From: CAXBNB01 sp965267535
Lineage (GTDB): Bacteria > Bacteroidota > Bacteroidia > Cytophagales > Cyclobacteriaceae
Direction of reading: 5' to 3'
DNA: 64,000 bases
Assembly (NCBI GenBank): GCA_965267535.1
Contig: OZ254082.1
Location: 868,001-932,000 of the forward strand
A program made the translations under genes and the position numbers. Below are positions 57,849-64,000 of the stretch, piece after piece. The notes below the pieces were generated by a model, which saw only the letters and a program-made list of their open reading frames with translations, was not told where the DNA came from and did no database searches. Within the stretch, counting starts at the first letter, position 1; each line of letters opens with the position of its first letter.

Positions 57849-60800
57849 TTGGCTAATAAAACTAACACTGGAAGGATTAACTTTTCTTCTATAAAATCAG
57901 TGATTGATTACCCTGATTTTTTAAATGTCCAATTACAATCATTCAAAGATTTTTTCCAGTTAGAAACCCCCGCTGAAAAAAGGGTTCAAGAAGGTCTTTT
58001 CAAAGTTTTTTCTGAAAATTTCCCTATCAGCGATTCAAGGGATAATTTCTTGCTCGAATTCATCGACTACATGGTGGACCCTCCCAAGTACAATGTGGAT
58101 GAGTGCATCGACAGAGGACTTACCTACTCTGTGCCATTAAAGGCCAAGTTGAAATTATCATGCAATGATGAGGACAATGATGACTTTGAAACCATCGAAC
58201 AAGAGGTTTTTTTAGGCAACATCCCTTACATGACAGCCAAAGGCTCATTTGTTATCAATGGTGCCGAGCGTGTTATCGTTTCTCAACTTCATAGATCACC
58301 CGGTGTATTCTTTGCGCAAAGCAAGCACACCAACGGTACCAAGCTATATTCTGCACGTATCATCCCTTTCAGAGGATCGTGGATTGAATTTGCTACCGAT
58401 GTAAACAACGTAATGTATGCTTACATCGACAGAAAAAAGAAATTCCCCGTAACTACACTGCTTAGATCTATAGGCTATGGTTACGATAAAGATATATTGG
58501 ACCTTTTTGGTCTGTCCGAAGAGGTAGAAGCAGACAAAAAGAAACTGACCAGCATCATAGGCCGCAAGTTGGCTGCCAGAGTATTGAGAACCTGGACAGA
58601 AGACTTTGTGGATGAAGATACTGGTGAAGTTGTTTCTATCGACCGTAACGAAGTAATCCTCGAAAGAGACTCGATTATCAATGAAGAAGATATTGATATC
58701 ATACTTGAGTCTGGTGCTAAGTCTATCATCCTACACAAAAAGGATGTAAACATCACCGATTACTCTATCATCTACAATACGCTACAGAAAGACAACTCCA
58801 ACTCTGAAAAAGAAGCGGTAGAGCAGATTTATCGTCAGTTGAGAAACACAGAAGCACCTGATGAGCAAACTGCAAGAGATATTATAAATAACTTGTTCTT
58901 TAGCGACAAGCGTTATGATCTTGGAGAAGTTGGTAGATATAGAATCAACAAAAAGTTGGGGCTTGACCTCTCTAATGATGCCAGAACGCTGACTACAGAA
59001 GATATTATTCTGATTGTGAAGTACCTGATCGGACTGATCAACTCCAAAGCGGTAGTTGATGATATCGATCACCTGAGCAATAGAAGGGTACGTACGGTAG
59101 GTGAGCAGCTTTACTCTCAATTTGGAGTAGGGCTTTCGCGTATGGCACGTACAATCAAAGAACGTATGAACGTTCGCGATAACGAAGAATTTAAACCAAT
59201 AGATTTGATCAACGCGAGGACATTGTCTTCGGTTATCAATTCATTTTTTGGTACCAATCAGCTTTCTCAGTTTATGGATCAGACCAACCCCTTGGCTGAA
59301 ATCACCCATAAACGTAGAATGTCTGCCTTAGGACCGGGAGGACTTTCACGAGAGCGTGCAGGTTTTGAGGTTCGTGATGTTCACTACACTCACTACGGTA
59401 GGTTGTGTACGATCGAAACGCCTGAAGGTCCAAACATTGGTCTGATATCGTCGCTGTGTGTACATGCGAAAGTAAACGGTATGGGCTTTATCGAAACTCC
59501 TTACAGAGATGTGGAGAACGGTAAGGTTAACATGTCAAGTGATGTGAAATACCTCACAGCAGAGGAAGAAGATACTCACAACATTGCACAGGCTAATGCA
59601 CCATTAAAAGACAATGGCGAGTTTATCAACGACAAGGTAAAAGCCCGATATGAGGGTGATTTCCCTGTGGTAGAGCCAAAAGAACTTCGCTACATGGATG
59701 TGGCACCTAACCAGATTGTGTCGGTGGCAGCATCTATGATTCCTTTCCTTGAGCACGATGATGCAAACCGTGCACTGATGGGATCAAACATGCAGCGCCA
59801 GGCTGTGCCATTGATGAAGCCTCAGGCACCTATCGTAGGTACCGGTCTGGAAGAAAGAGTGGCTCTGGATTCACGTTCACTTATTTTGGCCGAGGGATCT
59901 GGCGAAATTAGCTATGTGGATGCGAAGAAGATTGTAGTAAAGTATGACATTACTGACAATGAGAGATTGGTTTCTTTCGATACAGAATACATCACCTACG
60001 ATCTAATCAAATTTAGAAGAACAAACCAGGATACTTGTATCAACCTTAAGCCTATCGTGTTGAAAGGCGATAAAGTAAAGGCAGGACAGCCGTTGGTAGA
60101 AGGATTTGCTACAGAAAAAGGAGAATTGGCACTGGGTCGAAACCTGAGAGTAGCATACATGCCTTGGCAAGGATACAACTTTGAGGATGCGATCGTAATA
60201 TCTGAGCGTGTAGTACGCGACGATGTATTTACATCGCTGCACATCGAAGAGTTTGACCTGGAAGTAAGAGATACAAAGAGGGGAGAAGAAGAGTTAACTT
60301 CTGAAATTCCTAACGTGAGCGAAGAGGCGGTGAAAAACCTCGACGAAAACGGTATTATCCGAATAGGAGCAGAGATAAAAGAAGGAGACATTCTGATAGG
60401 AAAGATTACTCCAAAAGGAGAAACAGATCCTACACCAGAAGAAAAACTGCTTAGAGCAATCTTTGGAGACAAAGCCGGTGATGTGAAAGATGCTTCTTTG
60501 AAGGCGTCACCATCATTAAGAGGTGTTGTTATTGATACTAAGCTGTTTTCTCGTCCTAGAAAAGACAAAGATTTAAGAGCTAAGTCTAAGCGTGAAGTAG
60601 AAATCCTGAAGGGGAAATATTCTCAGGAACTCAACGAACTGCGTGCGCAGATGATAAGCAAAATGGTGGAGCTGCTGGGTGGCAAAACCTGCGAAGGCGT
60701 AAAGCATAAGTTTGGTGAAGAAATCATGTCTAAGGGAGTGAAATTCAGTGCGAAAAACATTGAAGAGAATCTTTTCCCTGAGAAAAACATCTTCCGCGAC

Positions 60801-61721
60801 GAAAGCAACTATCAGGTACCTGAAGAAGTAAACCTTATAGCTGATCTGGTACTTGAAAACTGGACAAGCGATCAGGAGACAAACGATCTACTGGTAGAGC
60901 TAGTGAAAAACTACGTGAAGAAACGCTATGAAATTGGCGGTATCTTCAAACGTGAGCGTTTCACACTCGAAGTAGGAGACGAATTGCCAGCAGGTATCGT
61001 AAAACTCGCCAAAGTATATGTAGCGAAGAAGCGTAAGCTTAAGGTAGGAGATAAAATGGCGGGTCGCCACGGTAACAAAGGTGTTGTTGCTAAGATCGTA
61101 AGAGAAGAGGATATGCCATTCCTGGAAGATGGAACTCCAATGGATATTGTACTTAACCCACTGGGTGTACCTTCAAGGATGAACATCGGTCAGATATACG
61201 AGACTGTACTGGCATGGGCAGGCTTGAAGCTAGGCAAGAAATATGCAACTCCTATATTTGATGGAGCCAGCATGGAAGAAGTTGCCGCAGAATTGGCTGA
61301 AGCCGGTTTGCCCGAATACGGCCGTTCGTACCTCTACGACGGACTTTCTGGTCAGCGTTTCGATCAGCCTGTCACTGTGGGAGTAGCGTACATGCTGAAG
61401 CTGGGTCACCTGGTAGATGACAAGATGCACGCAAGGTCTATCGGGCCTTACTCTTTGATTACTCAGCAGCCTCTGGGTGGTAAGGCACAATTTGGAGGTC
61501 AGCGTTTTGGTGAGATGGAAGTGTGGGCATTGGAGGCCTTTGGTGCTGCCAATGTACTGCAGGAAATACTCACTATTAAGTCCGATGATGTAATAGGACG
61601 AGCAAAAGCATATGAAGCCATCGTAAAAGGCGAGAATATGAATAAGCCAAACATCCCCGAATCGTTCAATGTACTGGTACATGAGCTTAGAGGATTGGCA
61701 CTCGAAATTACCTTGGATTAA
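57849..61721 (+). CDS. rpoB: RNA polymerase beta subunit
   Basis: A 1290-residue beta subunit, full length for Bacteroidota. Recognisable regions are the N-terminal GRINFSSIKSVIDYPDFLNVQLQSFKDFF, the rifampicin region (FFGTNQLSQFMDQTNPLAEITHKRRMSALGPGGLSRERAGFEVRDVH), and the C-terminal GGKAQFGGQRFGEMEVWALEAFGAANVLQEILTIKSDD. The rifampicin cluster looks wild type. The start codon is TTG (57849), as translation from there gives the conserved MANKT beginning and no in-frame ATG precedes it. Start codons of this kind are rare for rpoB. Confidence 0.97.
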   Translation: MANKTNTGRINFSSIKSVIDYPDFLNVQLQSFKDFFQLETPAEKRVQEGLFKVFSENFPISDSRDNFLLEFIDYMVDPPKYNVDECIDRGLTYSVPLKAKLKLSCNDEDNDDFETIEQEVFLGNIPYMTAKGSFVINGAERVIVSQLHRSPGVFFAQSKHTNGTKLYSARIIPFRGSWIEFATDVNNVMYAYIDRKKKFPVTTLLRSIGYGYDKDILDLFGLSEEVEADKKKLTSIIGRKLAARVLRTWTEDFVDEDTGEVVSIDRNEVILERDSIINEEDIDIILESGAKSIILHKKDVNITDYSIIYNTLQKDNSNSEKEAVEQIYRQLRNTEAPDEQTARDIINNLFFSDKRYDLGEVGRYRINKKLGLDLSNDARTLTTEDIILIVKYLIGLINSKAVVDDIDHLSNRRVRTVGEQLYSQFGVGLSRMARTIKERMNVRDNEEFKPIDLINARTLSSVINSFFGTNQLSQFMDQTNPLAEITHKRRMSALGPGGLSRERAGFEVRDVHYTHYGRLCTIETPEGPNIGLISSLCVHAKVNGMGFIETPYRDVENGKVNMSSDVKYLTAEEEDTHNIAQANAPLKDNGEFINDKVKARYEGDFPVVEPKELRYMDVAPNQIVSVAASMIPFLEHDDANRALMGSNMQRQAVPLMKPQAPIVGTGLEERVALDSRSLILAEGSGEISYVDAKKIVVKYDITDNERLVSFDTEYITYDLIKFRRTNQDTCINLKPIVLKGDKVKAGQPLVEGFATEKGELALGRNLRVAYMPWQGYNFEDAIVISERVVRDDVFTSLHIEEFDLEVRDTKRGEEELTSEIPNVSEEAVKNLDENGIIRIGAEIKEGDILIGKITPKGETDPTPEEKLLRAIFGDKAGDVKDASLKASPSLRGVVIDTKLFSRPRKDKDLRAKSKREVEILKGKYSQELNELRAQMISKMVELLGGKTCEGVKHKFGEEIMSKGVKFSAKNIEENLFPEKNIFRDESNYQVPEEVNLIADLVLENWTSDQETNDLLVELVKNYVKKRYEIGGIFKRERFTLEVGDELPAGIVKLAKVYVAKKRKLKVGDKMAGRHGNKGVVAKIVREEDMPFLEDGTPMDIVLNPLGVPSRMNIGQIYETVLAWAGLKLGKKYATPIFDGASMEEVAAELAEAGLPEYGRSYLYDGLSGQRFDQPVTVGVAYMLKLGHLVDDKMHARSIGPYSLITQQPLGGKAQFGGQRFGEMEVWALEAFGAANVLQEILTIKSDDVIGRAKAYEAIVKGENMNKPNIPESFNVLVHELRGLALEITLD

Positions 61722-61771
61722 TTATTTTTTGACATTAAAGCCTTTGGGCTTCATTAACATAAATTAAAATT

Positions 61772-64000
61772 ATGGCATTCAGAAAAAACAAAAAGCTGAA
61801 CGTTGACTTTTCTAAAGTAACAATTAGTTTGGCTTCTCCCGAATCTATTCTGGAAAGTTCGCATGGTGAGGTTACCCAGCCTGAAACCATAAACTACAGA
61901 ACCTACAAGCCTGAAATGGGTGGTCTGTTTTGTGAGAGAATCTTTGGACCGGTAAAAGATTGGGAATGTCATTGTGGAAAATACAAAAGAATACGCTACA
62001 AGGGTATCATTTGCGATAGGTGTGGTGTAGAAGTTACCGAAAAGAAAGTGCGTAGGGAGAGAATGGGACACATCGAATTGGTGGTGCCCGTAGCGCATAT
62101 CTGGTACTTCAAATCGCTACCCAACAAAATCGGATACCTGCTTGGAATCCCTACCAAAAAGCTGGATCAAATCATATACTATGAGCGTTACCTCATCATA
62201 CAGCCTGGTATCAAGGAAGAAGATGGCTTAAACAAGTTTGACTTCCTGACCGAAGATGAGTATCTCGATATTATGGATAAGCTTCCAAGAGAAAATCAAC
62301 TGTTGGAAGACGATGACCCTCAGAAATTCATCGCTAAGATGGGTGCTGAAGCATTAGAGCTGGCCCTGTCAAGAATTCAACTCGATGAGCTATCGTATGA
62401 ATTGAGACATCAGGCAGCTACTGACACATCGCAGCAGCGTAAGGCAGAAGCGCTCAAGCGTCTCAAAGTTGTAGAGGCGTTTAGAGAAGCCAAAACCAGA
62501 ATCGAAAACAAACCTGAGTGGATGATTATCAAAATGGTGCCTGTAATACCACCAGAATTGAGACCACTCGTGCCACTGGATGGCGGTAGGTTTGCTACAT
62601 CGGATTTGAATGACCTTTACCGTAGAGTAATTATAAGAAACAACCGTCTGAAAAGACTGATTGACATCAAAGCACCGGAAGTAATCCTTCGAAATGAAAA
62701 GAGGATGCTTCAGGAAGCTGTTGATTCACTTTTTGACAACTCAAGAAAAGTGAATGCAGTACGGTCAGATGGTAACCGGGCGCTGAAATCCCTGAGTGAT
62801 ATGCTGAAAGGTAAGCAAGGGCGTTTCCGTCAAAACCTTCTCGGAAAAAGGGTAGATTATTCTGGTCGTTCGGTAATTGTAGTAGGTCCGGAACTCAAAA
62901 TGCATGAGTGCGGCCTGCCAAAAGGAATGGCAGCAGAGCTGTTTAAGCCTTTTATCATCAGAAAACTGATTGAAAGAGGAATAGTAAAAACAGTAAAATC
63001 TGCTAAGAAAATAGTAGACAGAAAAGATCCTGTAATATGGGATATCCTCGAAAACGTAATGAAAGGGCACCCTGTATTGCTCAACCGTGCACCAACACTG
63101 CACAGACTGGGTATTCAGGCTTTCCAGCCCAAAATGATCGAGGGTAAGGCAATCCAACTTCATCCATTGGCTTGTACAGCATTCAACGCCGACTTTGACG
63201 GTGACCAGATGGCGGTACACGTACCTCTTGGACATGAAGCTATTTTGGAAGCATCGCTATTGATGCTGGCCTCTCACAATATTCTGAACCCGGCTAACGG
63301 TGCGCCGATTACTGTACCTTCTCAGGATATGGTTTTGGGATTGTACTATGTAACCAAGGGTAGAAGAAGTACTGAAGAAGAGCCAGAGCCGGGAGAAGGC
63401 ATGACTTTCTACAGTGCCGAAGAGGTTATCATTGCTATAAACGAAGGAAAAGTTTCAAAGCACGCTTACATAAAGGTAAGAACCAAAGTAAGAAATGAAG
63501 ATGGTGAGCTGGAAACTAAAGTAATAGAAACTGTAGCTGGTCGGGTTATTTTCAACCAATACGTACCGGAAGAAGTGGGCTTTGTAAATGAGCTGCTCAC
63601 GAAGAAAAAACTACAGAAAATTATCTCAATGGTATTCAACATTTCAGGAATGGCACGTACAGCCAACTTCCTGGATGATATCAAAACACTTGGGTTCCAG
63701 TCTGCTTATAAAGGCGGCTTGTCAATGGGACTTGGTGATATCAATATACCTGAAGAGAAAGAAAAACTCGTAGCTCAGGCTAAAGAAGAAGTAGATGCCG
63801 TATGGGCTAACTACCAGATGGGTCTGATTACTGATAACGAGCGATACAACCAGGTAATTGATATCTGGACAAGAATCAACTCGTTGCTTACAGGCACATT
63901 GATGACTCAGCTCGAAGAAGAAAAGCAAGGATTCAACTCGATCTTTATGATGATGCACTCCGGTGCAAGGGGATCCAGAGAGCAGATTCGTCAGCTGGGT
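61772..64000 (+). CDS. rpoC: RNA polymerase beta' subunit (partial, 3' end outside window)
   Basis: The first 743 codons of rpoC, open to the window edge. It begins MAFRKNKKLNVDFSKVTISLASPE. The zinc-binding site shows CHCGKYKR and CDRCGVEVTEKK. The catalytic magnesium motif NADFDGDQM lies near residue 474, preceded by NRAPTLHRLGIQAFQP. The bridge helix region near the end (MMMHSGARGSREQIRQLG) is reached. It follows rpoB by 50 bp without a hairpin and is in the same transcript. Nothing looks interrupted. Confidence 0.97.
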   Translation, partial: MAFRKNKKLNVDFSKVTISLASPESILESSHGEVTQPETINYRTYKPEMGGLFCERIFGPVKDWECHCGKYKRIRYKGIICDRCGVEVTEKKVRRERMGHIELVVPVAHIWYFKSLPNKIGYLLGIPTKKLDQIIYYERYLIIQPGIKEEDGLNKFDFLTEDEYLDIMDKLPRENQLLEDDDPQKFIAKMGAEALELALSRIQLDELSYELRHQAATDTSQQRKAEALKRLKVVEAFREAKTRIENKPEWMIIKMVPVIPPELRPLVPLDGGRFATSDLNDLYRRVIIRNNRLKRLIDIKAPEVILRNEKRMLQEAVDSLFDNSRKVNAVRSDGNRALKSLSDMLKGKQGRFRQNLLGKRVDYSGRSVIVVGPELKMHECGLPKGMAAELFKPFIIRKLIERGIVKTVKSAKKIVDRKDPVIWDILENVMKGHPVLLNRAPTLHRLGIQAFQPKMIEGKAIQLHPLACTAFNADFDGDQMAVHVPLGHEAILEASLLMLASHNILNPANGAPITVPSQDMVLGLYYVTKGRRSTEEEPEPGEGMTFYSAEEVIIAINEGKVSKHAYIKVRTKVRNEDGELETKVIETVAGRVIFNQYVPEEVGFVNELLTKKKLQKIISMVFNISGMARTANFLDDIKTLGFQSAYKGGLSMGLGDINIPEEKEKLVAQAKEEVDAVWANYQMGLITDNERYNQVIDIWTRINSLLTGTLMTQLEEEKQGFNSIFMMMHSGARGSREQIRQLG

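Noticed and set aside
1..64000. CRISPR array, prophage, insertion sequence or replication origin
   Set aside because: No regularly spaced repeats, transposase, integrase or phage structural genes were seen. dnaN is not next to dnaA, and no DnaA-box cluster was noticed.

Overview
The window reads as chromosomal DNA of a member of the Bacteroidota, most likely a Cytophagales-type bacterium (lineage inferred from protein types only). Reasons: promoters of the TTTG-N19/20-TAnnTTTG type, almost no Shine-Dalgarno sequences, many short lipoproteins with a lipobox, families typical of this phylum (DUF4199, BatA, DUF2723, DUF4340 beside dnaN, HemJ), and RpoB/RpoC/EF-Tu sequences of Bacteroidota type. 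I see no rRNA, phage, insertion sequence or CRISPR array; this is mostly core chromosome with a few accessory pieces.

Layout. 1-2.3 kb: the start of a leftward gene, then a rightward operon hemJ - SCO family protein - cytochrome c lipoprotein (heme and copper respiratory assembly). 2.6-7 kb: Na+/H+ antiporter, universal stress protein, then glutaminyl cyclase - SCP2-like protein - DinB/BstA-like protein. 7.0-13.4 kb: a phenylacetyl-CoA catabolic operon, TetR regulator (PaaR-like) - paaE - paaA - paaB - paaC - paaD - paaG - paaH, with a perfect 18-bp palindrome over the promoter. A paaY-like gene follows nearby, but paaK, paaF, paaJ, paaZ and paaI are not here. 13.4-18.5 kb: GreA-like protein, YdeI-like protein, paaY, lipoprotein, DUF4340, dnaN, OsmC. 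18.5-32 kb: a 980-residue DUF2723 (TMEM260-like) membrane protein, a 640-bp gene-free stretch with RNA-like folds, an M1 peptidase, Ppx/GppA, YihY, a RES-Xre toxin-antitoxin pair, two small membrane/hotdog proteins and a two-domain M16 peptidase.

32-45 kb: a DsbA-family protein, an acyl-CoA oxidase-like protein with a TerB-like N-terminus, a ROK kinase, a serine hydrolase, a SulP transporter, and a tight leftward five-gene operon (BatA-type protein - dihydroorotase-like protein without its metal ligands - two DUF4199 proteins - family 2 glycosyltransferase). 45-52.5 kb: an orphan terminator, a seven-repeat FG-GAP lipoprotein, an HlyD - ABC ATPase - TolC set without a permease, and a second M1 peptidase. 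52.6-64 kb: the translation/transcription block tRNA-Tyr - tRNA-Gly - tRNA-Thr - tuf, then tRNA-Trp - secE - nusG - rplK - rplA - rplJ - rplL - rpoB - rpoC (rpoC runs off the end).

The most interesting signals are regulatory or involve altered enzymes: mutually exclusive hairpins plus a terminator in the tuf leader, a junction-like structured intergenic region at 21.5 kb, an orphan terminator at 45.15 kb pointing to an unannotated transcript, the dihydroorotase pseudoenzyme in a membrane/glycosylation operon, and several promoters placed so close to the start codon that leaderless mRNAs are likely.
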